From Primulina eburnea (lineage: Eukaryota; Streptophyta; Magnoliopsida; Lamiales; Gesneriaceae), in the NCBI RefSeq assembly GCF_022965805.1, contig NC_133103.1:30122329-30186328 (forward strand): DNA of 64,000 bases. Reading direction: 5' to 3'. The notes beneath the pieces are model-generated. The model was not told the DNA's origin, searched no databases, and saw only the letters and a program-made list of their open reading frames with translations. Of this stretch, positions 10,789-22,559 are shown piece after piece; position 1 is the first letter of the stretch, and every line of letters begins with the position of its first letter. The position numbers were made by a program, and so were the translations under genes.

Positions 10789-11910
10789 ATATTTCACTTC
10801 TCAACGGGATCTAGAAAGCTAGTACTTGTGTGGCCCTCAATGTTTCATTGATACAACTAGCCGTAGGTTCACATCTCCATGTGATTCGGACTAAACATGT
10901 CCTTATATGAGCATTCCCCAATTGCTCCATTCTTACTTATCAACACTTTGATAACAAGAACGTCAGAACTCAAGTCTGATAGTACCCAACCAATCATGTT
11001 AAACGCCAAGCAGCATCGCTTACATGACTCCCTAGGTATCAAATGATAGTGCCTGCAAGAACCATTCAATTATGGTTAGCGTACAGTACGGTCCCTTCAA
11101 CTCATATATCCCGACCGATTCGACAACCATTGGTTTATCGAGAGTTGTCAATGAATCGATACTATGTGTCATGTCGTAGTTGCATCGATGCTGTAATCTA
11201 TGAAACCCCTTTCATAATTACCACCATACTCTGATCAGTGATTTCAACCTACATACACATGATAACACATAGAATATCCATACCCGAAGGAAAGCGGTGA
11301 ATCCCCGACTACAATGCATCGACTCCTATATGTTTCGACAGAACACCCAACCTTGCCACCTGATGATCCCATGAGAGTCGGTAAACAAATCAAAGTGTAA
11401 TTCTAGCACATAGAGTCTCAATGTTGTCCCGGGTCATAAGGACTAATGGTGTACAACCATAAACTAGGATGTTTCCACTCGATAAGTGAGAACCACTTGG
11501 AAAGTCTTTTTATGGAGGGTTGTTCAGTGCACTCTATCAGGAGCACCTATCTGCATGCTCGGACATCACAATGTCCCCTACCAATGAAACATGGTACTCA
11601 CATCGCAGATACTAGTCTCGAACTCGAGCGGCCTATATCCTTCATAGCGGCGGCTGAATCGACTAGGAACTGTTTAGAATATACAGTATTCTAAATATGA
11701 GTTCATGATACTCATCATATGAGCATCTAATAGTCTTTCTACTATTTGTATATTCAAGGGCTTTATCCTATGCAAATAGCATGGGTATACAGATAAAGAT
11801 GTGCCAAAATAATAATTTCAAATATTATTAAAATAAAGACTGTTCGTACATAGAGTTTAAACATGAACCCTCGGCCAACACTTGGGTCGACGGGCACCTA
11901 CTCTAACACT

Positions 11911-12577
11911 TACAATGGAAAATAATCTGAGGCCACTGTGCAACAGAAAGGTTTTCCTGCTCAAGGTTCTCGTCGTGGTGGAATATCACAAGGATCTCAG
12001 CAACACCCACGAATCCAGGGGCAAGTGTTTGCCCTAAACCAAGAACAAGCTGAGGAGAAAAATGAGAAAGTCATTGTAGGTAATTTCATTTTATGTGATA
12101 TTCCTGCATATGTATTAATTGACACTGGGGCATCTCATTCATTGATAGCATCAATGTTTGTTAAGAAGCATTAACTACCCTACGTGTCATTAGATGTTTT
12201 GATGTCGGTGTCCACACCGACGGGACAAGTGGTTTTAGCTAAGCGACTTGTAGTAGACTGTTTGTTAGAGTTTGTATGAAAATCCTTGTCTGCCAATTTG
12301 AAGATATTGGCTATGGAATATTTCGATTATATTATGGGAATAGACATATTGACTAAGTATAGAGCGATGGTAGATTTTTATCAACATCTCATTCAGTTTC
12401 GTCCAGATGGAGATGATAATTCGTTTTTCTTCCATGAGGGAGCTCGACCTCCAATGCTAGTAGTATTTGCTTTAAAGGCACAACATGCTTTAGCGAAAGG
12501 AAGAGAAGGATACCTCATTTTTTCTGTTGACGTATCGAAGGATGTAATCGACGTGAAGAACATTCCAGTGGTTTTGA
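11911..12577 (+). pseudogene. Element X Gag C-terminus and aspartic protease
   Basis: After the LTR insertion the frame resumes with SEATVQQKGFPAQG and reaches a retropepsin active site, LIDTGASHSLI (about 12,115-12,147). Retropepsins cleave the polyprotein; the D-T-G-A triad motif is intact. A stop follows at 12,172 and another before 12,286, but the same frame continues with a typical post-protease segment (MGIDILTKYRAMVDF) up to KNIPVV. Gag and protease are contiguous here, without the intron-like spacer seen in F and C. At about 12,577 the frame passes directly into foreign integrase C-terminal sequence. Confidence 0.75.
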
Positions 12578-12954
12578 GGTTTGGGAGGAGAGGCAAGCTG
12601 AGTCCTAGATTCATTGGACCGTTTGAAATTCTTGACAGAGTTGGGACACTAGCTTATCGTATAGCCCTACCGCCGAATTTGTCCGGAGTGCACAATGTAT
12701 TACATGTCTCTATGCTGAGGAATTATTTAGCAAATCCTTCGCATGCCTTGAGTTTTGAGCCATTGCAGTTGGCTCCAGATCGGTCGTATGAGGAAAGACC
12801 TGTCCAAATCCTAAACAAACAGGAGTGGAGACTTTGGAACAAAGTGACCAAGTTGTTCAAAGTTCGGTGGCTGAATCAATTAGTGGAGGAGGCCACTTTG
12901 GAGGCCGAGGCAGATATTAGGAATCGCTACCCGGAACTATTTGGTAAGATTTAA
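12578..12954 (+). pseudogene. Tekay-like integrase C-terminus with chromodomain-like tail, fused in frame to X protease
   Basis: From RFGRRGKLSPRFIGPFEILD onward the protein matches the integrase C-terminus of element C (compare 55,660-56,034): the GPFEIL beta-barrel region, then LHVSMLRNYLANPSHAL, then a chromodomain-like tail KVRWLNQLVEEATLEAE ending at ELFGKI and a stop. Chromodomains target chromoviral integration. RT, RNase H and the integrase core are missing before it, and the in-frame fusion to X protease is a deletion or recombination junction. The last part may have been part of a Tekay element inserted in X and later 5'-deleted. Confidence 0.75.
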
Positions 12955-12975
12955 TTTCGAGGAAGAAATATATTT

Positions 12976-12990
12976 AAGTGGGGGTGGAAT
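12976..12990 (+). promoter_or_regulatory. Polypurine tract
   Basis: AAGTGGGGGTGGAAT directly precedes the LTR start TGTAGAGCCC, the expected plus-strand priming site for reverse transcription. Confidence 0.75.
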
Positions 12991-13462
12991 TGTAGAGCCC
13001 AAAAACCAGCACACGTAACACTTGTGCATCTATTTAAATTTCTTAATTATTTATTTAGTTTTAAAATGATTATTAGCGATGCATAATTTATGATTTTCGT
13101 TACTTTAAATTTAGTTTATGTTTAGTTGATGCACGTTACAATGTTTTCTTGATTTTCATTTCCAGGCGAATGTTCGATGCGAGATCGGGAGAAGAGACCG
13201 GAGACGATTTGTAAAATGGAGTATTTTATTTCAAGTCAAGAAAATTAGTATTTTAAAAGATCTATGAAATTTTAAGCATTTTACTGCCTAATTTATTTAT
13301 TATGTGATTTTTAAGATTTTAACTTTTAAAAATTTTGAACTTGCAAATTTTATTTTAATTGGGGGATTTTAGTAGAGTTAGTATTGGATTACATTTTAAT
13401 TAGCATGATAAATAGTTGTTAGATATATTTTAATTAATTTAATTTGCCCCTAATTAAAAATA

Positions 13463-13523
13463 AAACACACGCACACACACATACTCACAGACACATACAC
13501 GACACATAACACACACATACATA
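13463..13523. repeat. CA-rich microsatellite
   Basis: An imperfect (CA)n/ACAC-rich run of about 60 bp lies within the LTR. Confidence 0.75.
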
Positions 13524-14409
13524 TTAAATTCCATTTCAATTTTGTTGAGAGGTAAATCTAGGGTTTTTAGGCTCTTGCTTCAGCAACCACACATCCATCC
13601 TTCCCCTTCAAAAATTTTGGCAATTCACGTAAATTTTCCTTCAAGAAATCATGCTGCAACTCGTCCCGGATCAACCCTGGCATCTCTCCACTTCGTTCTT
13701 CGTTGTTTCGTGAGTATAATCATCAAAGGCATGTATATTCTTTCTTTTTTGCATCGATCTTGTCATAATATATGTTTTGATGCTTACTATGTGTATAAAT
13801 TCATGTATGTTGTGTAAAATTTGAGTGATTATGTTTTTAAACGATTCCTGAAAGTTTTTAGATCTCAAAACCGGATGTTGCTGTCATTTCGTGTACTGCA
13901 ATTTTTTGGTAGATTTTCTAGAAAAACGTTCAACATATAAAATGTAGTACTTTTTGATATCTTCGATTTGACCGTAAATTCGTAATTTTTTGCAAGAAAT
14001 GAGTGAGTTATGATCATTTTTGTGAGATTGCTCAAACTGCGATGTTATGAAAATGTTTTTTTTACGTGTTTTTGAGAAATGTTTGTTGCAGGTTTTGTTG
14101 GGGATCGCCGGTTGATCACTGCTGCATTTAGATATGTCGAGTGTAGTGTTTGCACGATTTTTGGTGCTTCATTTCGTGGTGTTAGACACTTGGTTGCATT
14201 AGAAGTCGTAGGGAACATTTCTTGCTAAAACTTCGTGCTTATGGGTTGTGTTGTGTTGTTTGATGTACGTCGTTGTTTGGGAACGTTTGAAGCGTTTGTG
14301 TGAGTTTGCATTATTTCCATAGCATCCTAGGATGACTCTCGTTGCATCGGTTCGAGTCGGTTGGGAGTGGCATAGAAATTTTATCAAAATGCGTTCATTG
14401 TGTGCAGGG

Positions 14410-14545
14410 TTAGCGCCGCAGTGCTCTGCAAAGAGCGCCGCAACACCTGTTCTACGCAAGACTGTCGCCGTGGCGCTGCCCTTGTGGATCTGCTGAGCTA
14501 GTGGTGCGGCACAGCAGCAACGTCTTGCGCCTAGGCGCTTGTCCT
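14410..14545. repeat. GC-rich palindromes (GCGCCTAGGCGC)
   Basis: The stretch includes the perfect 12-bp palindrome GCGCCTAGGCGC at about 14,525 and several GCGCCGCA/GTGGCGCTGCC-type motifs within the LTR. They resemble those at 7138-7300. Confidence 0.6.
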
Positions 14546-15645
14546 TGATTTTTAAACCACTATTTTAGGTCCAAGTCTTCCATGTTTTGGGAAATGTGCT
14601 CACTTCACATAGAGATTGTTTCGGGGTTTGATGTCATGGTTTAGTACGATGAATAAACGAGGTCAAGTCCCGAGTAATCTAGAAAGTCAGAAGTCAATTG
14701 TTTATTTCGAGGGTGAGCACGACTATTACGTCTAAGTTATAAAAATTTAGTGTTTGAAATTGAGTAAGTATGTGCAGCATTAGCCCAAGCGAGATCCAAC
14801 GAATCCCTCAATTCATGTAGGTATGTTCGACGTGCAAAAGAAAATGTTTATGTTTTTGAGGTATGCTAAATGTCTTGTGACCAATTATGAATGGGTTTGG
14901 AAGCCAGTGAACATGGTCGGGGACCTCTCCACCTTTATAAAGCATGAATAGGTTTAGATTAGGATTGGAAAGCGGTAAAGCATGACCAGGGACCAATCCA
15001 CCTGATAAAGCATGATTGGGGATCTCATTTATGTGCTAGTGGACATCCCTATCAGCCCAGTACTGTGGTTTAGTCAGATCAAGCGTATTTATATATGGGT
15101 CAATTGCTTTGAAACATATCTCTGCACAAAATGATGTTATGCATGTTCAAGTATGTATGATGCAAGTATTTTTATGAAAAGTTTTATGAAATGATGGCAG
15201 GTCTATGCTTATGTAAGTACGTTCAATTTTAAGTATGTATGGTCTACTGTAAAATACATGTGGTTTTATTACGTATTACTTGTTATTCTCAGTTTATACT
15301 TGTTGAGTCTTTAGACTCACTAGACTTGATCGATGCAGGTGAGGACGAGCACGAGGAGACGAGGGGTGGGGATCAATGAGTTGGCTCAGACTGCGCGGAG
15401 GCTAAACCCGAGGACCGCTTACGTTTTAAGAAATGTTTATGCACGTATCAAATACTCTGATTTTCACGGAATTACTTTACGATGTTTAAACAAGTGCTTT
15501 TGCAAACTTTGGTTGTAGTTGTTTTATTTCAAATATTTTAGACGAGCAGATTATTTTTATCGTAATTTGAAAGTTTGTTATTTATTTAAGAAATTTTTTT
15601 ATTTTTCCGTAAATTTTAAGTATTTCAAAAATACGGTACGTCACA

Positions 15646-16892
15646 TTTGAAACAACAGTTAGAAGATCTTCTTGACAAGGAGTACATTAGACCTAGTGTG
15701 TCTCGTTAGGGAGCACCAATGTTGTTCGTTAAAAATAAGGATGGGTTTATGCAGCTTTGCATAAATTATCGACAGTTGAACCGAGTAACAGTCAAGAATA
15801 AATATCTATTACCATAGATTGATGACTTGTTGGATGAACTGCAAGGAACTTCACTGTACCCGAAGATCGATTTACGGTCTGGGTATCATCAAATTCGAGT
15901 TCATCATCGTGATATCACTAGGACTACATTTCAAACAAGGTATGGGAATTACGAGTTTCTAATGATGCCGTTTGTTTTGACGAATGCTTCATCAATATTT
16001 ATGGATTTGATGAACTGAGTATTCCAAGAGTATCTTGACAAGTTTGTCATTGTCTTTATTGATGACATACCGGTATACTCTCATAGCTTTAAAGAGCATG
16101 TACAACATTTAAGGATTGTGTTGCTAACCTTAAGGAATCACCCACTGTGTGCTAAGACGAACAAGTGCGAGTTTTGGCTCGACAGAGTTGGTTTCTTGGG
16201 ACATGTTACATCCAAAGATGGGATATCAGTGGATCCTAGCAAAATCAAAGCAGTGTTGAGTCGGGCACGACCAAAATCAGCTCAAGAGATAAGAAGTTTT
16301 CTAGGTTTGGCAGGTTATTACCAGATATTCATCTCAGTATTTTATGAGATTGCCTAACCATTGACACATGTGACATGTAAGAATGTGCATTTCGAATGGA
16401 CCCATGATTTTGAAACTAGTTTCAATGAACTGCGTCAATGTTCGACATCTGCACCAGTTTTATATCTGCCATCTGAATCAGCAGGGTACATTTTATACAC
16501 TGATGCATCACTTTTTAGGACTTGGGTGTGTTTTAACTCAGACTGGTCATGTGATTGCATATACATCCAGATAGTTGAAGAAGCATGAAGAGAATTATCC
16601 AATTCATGATCTTGAAATAGCAGCGATTGTGTTTGTTTTGAAAATCTGGCGACATTATCTCTAAGGAGAGAGATTTGAGATTTTTACAGATCACAAGAGT
16701 TTGAAGTATGTCTTCACTCAAGCAGAGTTGAATATGCGCCAAAGAAGATGGATGTATTTGTTAAAGAATTTTGATTGCGAAATCAAGTATCATCCAAGAT
16801 TAGCGAATCTTACAGCAGATGCTCTTAGTCGCAAGGCGAGATTATCTGAACTTTAGACAAGTTTCATATCAAGTGTAATCCAAGATTATCGT
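15646..16892 (+). pseudogene. pol: Element X reverse transcriptase and RNase H (decayed)
   Basis: The frame begins LKQQLEDLLDKEYIRP and runs through RT fingers and palm ([24 protein letters not shown]), the catalytic YxDD-type site VFIDDIPVYS near 16,050, then the thumb (KCEFWLDRVGFLGHV, IRSFLGLAGYY). RNase H follows with YTDAS at about 16,495 and FTDHKS at about 16,683, then ADALSRKA. Several in-frame stops and frame changes make it inactive. It is interrupted at 16,893 by element F; the integrase of X is not in the window. It probably once continued from KNIPVV at 12,577, with about 60 residues missing. Confidence 0.8.
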
Positions 16893-19155
16893 TGTAACGT
16901 CCAAAGGCCAACTTACGTAACCCATATGCATGCAAATGATTTAAATTGCTTAATTGTTTTATTTAATCGATTTTAAATCTTACATGATACATATAATATA
17001 TATGATTAAAGGTATGATTAAATGATTATATTTCATGATTTCATGAGAATTGCATATTTTATCTGAATATTCGATAATTGGCTTGGGAAAGGAGATTGTG
17101 GGCGACCAAGACAAAATAAATATTTTTCATTAAATATTTTCATTGCTTATTGATATGATTAAATTTTTATAAAAATGATAGAGTTTAAATTATTTTACAA
17201 GACGAGCTCAATTTTATCCAGGAAGCAGGCTTTGGGCAAACGAGGGACATTTAAAAATATCAAATGCATTATTTTTGAAAACTAAATGTTATAAAATTGT
17301 ATTTTATAATTAAATAGGTGTTATTGAGCCTAATTTAGCTAGGATGAGTAAGCCCAATTGCTCCCAAACTTGAAAGCCCGAAACCCAAGCCAATTAACAT
17401 GCAAATTAAAATCGATAAAAAGGAATCCTAGGTCTTTTGTTCATCATTCAGCAGCCAAAACACACACTTTACACACCCTAAAATTCGAAAAATTAGGAGG
17501 AAGAAAAATACCGTTTGCTCTTCTTCGCACCCCACGCCAATGATCGCATATTCGAGGGTTCTAAAACGGAAAGGCATGTTTCCAAATTCCTTTGACGCTT
17601 CATTCAATCCATAATATGCATGTTTTGTTTATATGCATGAAAAATATTGGAGTTTAAATTGCTAAAGATTTTGACGATTATTTTCAAAGTTTGAATATTT
17701 TTACATATATATGAACATATTTTGATTCCCAGCAAGTACTCTTCCAACATAGGATGATTTATGGATATAAAATGAACAAATTAAGGGGAAGCGAGGGCTG
17801 GACATGATTTGTAAGGGGTTGTGCATGTTGGAGGGTAGAACCAAAGGTTTTATGGGTTTGCATGAGTGCTAGGGCTCGGCTTTGTGCGGAGGTGCACCAG
17901 GGCTCGGCCATGGCTTGTAAAGGCTCAGTGAAGGTTGTGTTGTTGGGCTAGGAAGAGTCCTAGCATGGCTAGGACTCCTTGCCAGCAGCCGAGGAGGAGT
18001 CCATTAGAGTAGGGACTCCTCCGCGCAAGCGTACAGGGAACGATTGGCTCGGAGCTGGCTTAGGCTGGCGAGCAGGGGCTGGGACATGGTCCAGTAGGTT
18101 CTAGAGAGGATGGTCAAGGGTGGGGTCAGGGGCTGGTGCGGCTTGGTCCATGGGGGCTCAACTAAAGCATGAAGGGACTCGTGCAGTTCTTAGAGACTCA
18201 CACGCAGGGGTTGATCTTGTGGCTAGGGGATGGTTCGCTGGGTTAGGCTTGGTCAGTGAGGGTCTAGGAGGCTCGAGTGAGGGTCGGTCCATGATGGTCC
18301 CGTGGTGGCTCAAGGGAGAGTCTTAGGGTTTGAAATATAGGGATTAGGAATAAAGGGTTCGAGCCGTGGTCGATGAAGGTCGATTCATGGTGCATAAGGG
18401 TAGTTTAGGTAATAAAATTCTATGTTTAAAGTTTGGAATTAAAATATTAAAGTCTGAATTAATTCGGGAATTAAACACTCCACGAATTAGTAATGAAGGA
18501 ATTAATTTGAAATCCTCGAATGTAAGATAAATAAAAATTTTCAAATTAAATTTAAGCTTCAATATTTATTTGGGATGGTCTAGAGTCAACGAAAGTAAAA
18601 TAAAGTCAAAATCGAGAAATTCTACGTCCACGAGAAAAACGATCATTTTACACTTGGGTAATACGAAAAAGGTTGGCAGCGTCCTGAAGGGTCATAACAC
18701 ATGTTAAATGATATATTATGATGATTTTGATGATAATATGATATTTTATGATTTATGGTAAAGCTATGCAATTTTTACTGTTAAAATGATTATTTTGGAA
18801 AGTCAATAATTTTATGATTTAAAAAAAGGAAAAATATTTTCAGGGATTGAATTGACTGTGACATAAAGAATATAATATATGATTTTTTGAGAATATCGTG
18901 AGGAAAAAATGCCCAGAGGGAGCCCGTTTACGGAACAAGGCCCAGTGGGACTCCAACGATCGAAAATCCATTTTACATTGGTGCCTAGTGCTCGTCCTCA
19001 TGCTCAATGGTGAGCTAGGACTGATCAATCGACCAAAAGATAAAAGGCTAGTCACTTTCAAGGATCAAACTTCACCCAAATTGATAAATGACTGAAAGCT
19101 TTACGATTTATTTATGATTAAAAGTATTTTAAATAAAAGTATGATTTTTAATGCA
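16893..19155 (+). mobile_element. Element F 5' LTR (3' part deleted)
   Basis: It starts TGTAACGTCCAAAGGCC and matches the F 3' LTR at 60,309 over the first ~950 bp that the latter retains. A degenerate TATA-like CGATAAAAAG lies near 17,410 and the donor-like AAAG|GCATGT at 17,571-17,579. Gag coding begins abruptly near 19,155, with no LTR end, PBS or Gag N-terminus, so a deletion has removed the LTR 3' end and roughly the first 190-200 Gag residues. The stretch 17,800-18,330 is G-rich and non-coding. Confidence 0.75.
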
Positions 19156-19707
19156 TGTGATTGTCTATTGCTGAGTTTGTGCACATGTTTGATAGGGGCT
19201 GTCATTTTGTGCCTTTGATTGCGAATGATGCGGCAGAGAAATTACGACACTTCGTTGATGGATTGAAGCCCACGATCCATCGCGATGTGATGCTCATTGA
19301 TCCTACTGATTATATTATTGTCGTTGCCAAAGCTTTTAGAGTCGAGCAGTCACTGAAGGACATTGATTGGGAGATGCAGCACAAGAGGAATCGTGCCCAA
19401 TAAGCAAGCTAGCAATCCAGTCAACAGAGTAAGAAGCCATTCATGGGACCACCTAAACGACCGCGACAGCCAAAACAACAAGGACAACAACCTAAAGAAA
19501 ATGTCCTGAAGACAGTAGAGAAGCCACATCGCAAGGAGTGCAATCATTACCATTATGGCAAGTGCATGTGGGGCACCTACAAGTGCTTCAAGTGTGGAGA
19601 GATGGGACACAAGACTGGGGATTGCCGGAATCTCAAACAACCCACGACTAGAAGGACATATGTGATGCATGCTGAGCAAGCGGAGCCAGACACTATGCTT
19701 ATTACAA
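19155..19707 (+). pseudogene. gag: Element F Gag, C-terminal part
   Basis: The remaining Gag starts at SIAEFVHMFDRGCHFVPLIA, closely matching residues in the middle of element C Gag. A stop at 19,401 and a frame change near 19,440 interrupt it. A zinc knuckle KCFKCGEMGHKTGDC is at about 19,585-19,630. The reading frame to the end (ADPDTMLITST-like stretch) stays open up to the candidate splice donor ACAA|GT at 19,708. The N-terminal capsid region is deleted. Confidence 0.75.
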
Positions 19708-20114
19708 GTACTCTGACTATTCAAGCATTTTATATTTCTTTATTGCATGAGATAAAAGCATGGATGCTAGAATTAAATCGAGATGCATGGGACTTAACAA
19801 ATTAGAATTGCATGTTACAAACTTTAGAATTTAAGGAATGGAACTCCTGCAACTACCAATTAAATGGATCAAATTGAAGAAGATTGAACTTTCTAGGGGC
19901 TATAATTGAAATTTCGAAAAATGATGAGGAGAATTGGGATGAATTCGAAAGTTCTAGGGGTTAATTGAAAAATTAAAAATCTTCTAGGAATAAATTGCAA
20001 TTTTCAAAATTTAAGGGGCTAATGTGCTAATATGGAAAATTTGAAGGACCTATAAGATAGGAAAAATTTCTAAAACTATAGAACCTTAACCAAAAATAAT
20101 GCAAATGTTATCAG
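19708..20114 (+). other. Candidate gag-protease intron of element F
   Basis: The 407-bp AT-rich non-coding stretch starts GTACTC after ACAA and ends TTATCAG. A CTTAAC branch-point-like motif lies about 26 bp before the AG. Joining ACA A to GA CGA restores one frame from Gag into protease (LIT-RRILLPGIATYALLDSE). Element C has the same donor, AG and codon phase at 52,471-52,671. Splicing is inferred, not observed. Confidence 0.6.
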
Positions 20115-22559
20115 GACGAATCTTGCTACCAGGAATAGCTACTTACGCTCTATTAGACTCCGAAGCTACGCATTATTTCATATCTGAATCTTTCGTGAAG
20201 AAATTGAGAATCTTACCAGTAGATTTTGAGATAAGATTCAGATTTACAGTACTTTCTGGCGAGCATATGGTCTCTAGTAGCATGGTTAAGAACGTGGAAC
20301 TCAAACTGCAAAAAAAAATATTATACGAGCGGACCTTATTGTGCTACCGATGCTCGAGTTTGACATTAGTTTGGGCATAGATTGGCTCACACTCAATGGG
20401 GCTACTATTGACTTCCGACGGAGGACAATATCTATTAGACTGCCCAATGGGAAAGCGTTCATCTTTGAGGCTGCACAAAACAATCAAATTCCACATATCA
20501 TTTCATGCATGCGTGCGAGGAAGCTTATTCAAAAGGGTTGCCAAGGTTTTCTTTCTAGTATTATATCTGCAGCCGACATTGACAGTCAATCTATCGAAGA
20601 TGTCGAGGTTGTCAAGAATTTTCCAGACGTGTTCCTTGACGATGTTTTTGGTATACCACTTGAAAGATAAGTGGATTTTGCTATTGAGTTGATTCCCGGT
20701 ACAGTGCCTTTCTCTAAGGCACGATATCGATTAGCACCGCTAAAATGAATGAATTAAAAGATCAAATTCAAGAGCTGTTAGACAAGGGATTTATTCGCCA
20801 TAGCTTCTCTCCATGGGGTACACCGGTGTTATTTTTTAAGAAAAATGATGGAACTATGAGGTTGTGCATCGACTATAGAGAGCTGAATAGAGTGATAGTA
20901 AAGAATATGTATACATTGCCCCAAATCTAGGATCTATTTGATCAATTGCAAGGAACTTCGGTATTTTCAAAGATAGACCTTAGGTCTGGGTATCACCAGT
21001 TGAGGGTTAAGGAGACGGATGTACATAATACGGTGTTCCGAACGCGTTACAGACATTATGAGTTTTTATTGATGATATTTGGGCTGACTAACACCCTGAC
21101 GATATTTATGGATCTCATGAATCGCATATTTCAACATTATCTTGATCAGATCATTATTGTTTTAATCGATTATATCTTGATCTATTCCAAGAGCGGTGAG
21201 GAGCATGATCAGCACTTGAAGACGACCTTGCAAGTTTTACGAGAGCAGAAATTATATACAAAATTCAGCAAGTGCGAGTTTTGGTTAGAGAGGGTGGCAT
21301 TCTTAGACCACGTTGTGTCAAAATAAGGAGTAGAAGTCGACCCATTTATGGTCGAGTCTGTCAAGAAATGGTCAGTGCCTACAAGTGTGATGGAAATATG
21401 TAGTTTCTTGGGTTTAGCTGGCTACTATCGCATGTTCATCAATGGTCTTTCATCCATTATAGTACTGTTGACGACATTCACGAAGAAAAATTTGAAATTC
21501 TTTGGGGGCCGGAATGTCAAAAGAGTTTTGATCAATTAAAGCAAGCACTCACTACAGCGCAAGTTTTAGCTATATATGCCTGCAGAGCAAGGGGAATATG
21601 TGGTATTTACTAATGCTTCGAAACTTGGATTAGGCTCCGTTCTCATGAAAAATGATCGAGCTATAGCTTATGCATCAAGACAATTGAAAATACATGAAAA
21701 AAATTATCTGGCGCATGATCTAGAGCTCGCAGCAGTCGTATTTGTGTTCAAAATTTGGAGGCACTATTTGTATGGTGAGAAATGCAGGATATTTACGGAC
21801 CACAAAAGTCTTAAATATTTTTTCACCCAAAAGGATTTGAATATGAGATAAAGACTGTGGCTAGAGCTTCTTAAAGACTATGACTTTGACATAGCTACCA
21901 TCCTAGTAAAGCTAATAGAAAGGGGACAGTCTTGGCACATTTATAAGTACAAAAGCCTCTACAAGTGAAAATTCAGCGATTTGATCTTGAAGTCTATGAT
22001 AGGGGAGAGGCCCCTAATCTCGCTCCATTGATAGTGCATTCCACCCTACGAGATAGGATTCGAGCCGGACAGTCTAGCGATGAGCAACTGCAGAAATGGA
22101 GAAAACGGGATGAATGGAAGGGTAGTAGACTATCTTACTAAATCAGCACATTTCCTACCGGTGAAGACGACTTTTTCCATGACTCAATATGCGGAGTTAT
22201 ATATTCGAGAGATAGTTAGACAGCATGGTATTCCAGTGTCTATAGTGTCGGACCGAGATACGTGTTTCACTTCGTCATTTTGGAAAAGTCTACATGCAGC
22301 ATTGGGTAATAAACTACTATTCAATACCGCATTGCATCCTCAGACCGACAGTCAGTCCGAGAGAGTCATACAGATATTATATGATCTACTCCGAGCATGC
22401 ATGATCGATTACCAAGGGAGTTGTGAATTGAAACTACCTCTATTGGAGTTCACCTATAGTAACGGTTATAAATCATCTATGGGAATTACTCAATACGAGG
22501 CACTCTATGGAAGGAAATGTAGATCACTCCTCCATTGGGACAAGGTAGGAGAGAGCTAT
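20115..22559 (+). pseudogene. pol: Element F polyprotein: protease, RT, RNase H, integrase core (decayed)
   Basis: Protease has LLDSEATHYFIS, so the active-site Gly (DSG) is replaced by Glu. RT starts near 20,745 ([20 protein letters not shown]) and continues with [13 protein letters not shown]. The catalytic site reads LIDYILIYS near 21,165, where the second Asp of the family's IDD is Tyr, so RT is dead even apart from stops. RNase H has [10 protein letters not shown] (first catalytic Asp is Asn) at about 21,608. A deletion then removes the integrase zinc finger, and integrase resumes near 22,125 with LTKSAHFLPVKTTF, SDRDTCF and SERVIQIL. It is cut at 22,560 by the Cassandra array and continues at 59,721. 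Confidence 0.85.

Larger units (their letters stand above)
9795..11908 (-). mobile_element. 2.1-kb non-coding LTR inserted in element X gag
   Basis: On the minus strand it begins TGTTAGAGTAGGTGCC at 11,908 and ends TTCTGTTGCA at 9795, the TG...CA form of an LTR. The interior has no protein-like frame. I recognise the middle part (about 10,800-11,650) as a widespread plant repeat, but cannot place it in a named lineage. No clean target duplication is visible. The 11-bp string GTGCAACAGAA occurs at the left end (9794) and again at 11,940 in X gag, so the exact edges are uncertain. Confidence 0.5.
12991..15645 (+). mobile_element. 3' LTR of a 5'-deleted Tekay-like element
   Basis: The LTR starts TGTAGAGCCCAAAAACC after a polypurine tract and ends near ACGGTACGTCACA; RT coding sequence of X follows immediately. 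It is 2655 bp and shares landmarks with the C and F LTRs: the donor-like CAAAG|GCATGT at 13,724-13,734 and the block GAGTCTTTAGACTC plus ACTAGACTTGA ending in CAG at 15,338. It contains a CA-rich microsatellite and GC palindromes. No credible gene lies within. Confidence 0.75.

Noticed and set aside
16888..16892. ATCGT as target duplication of element F
   Set aside because: The right end of F is outside the window, so it cannot be verified.
17800..18330. G-rich stretch with open frames as a possible host gene
   Set aside because: It is internal to the F 5' LTR and its start matches the F 3' LTR at 61,205-61,264.
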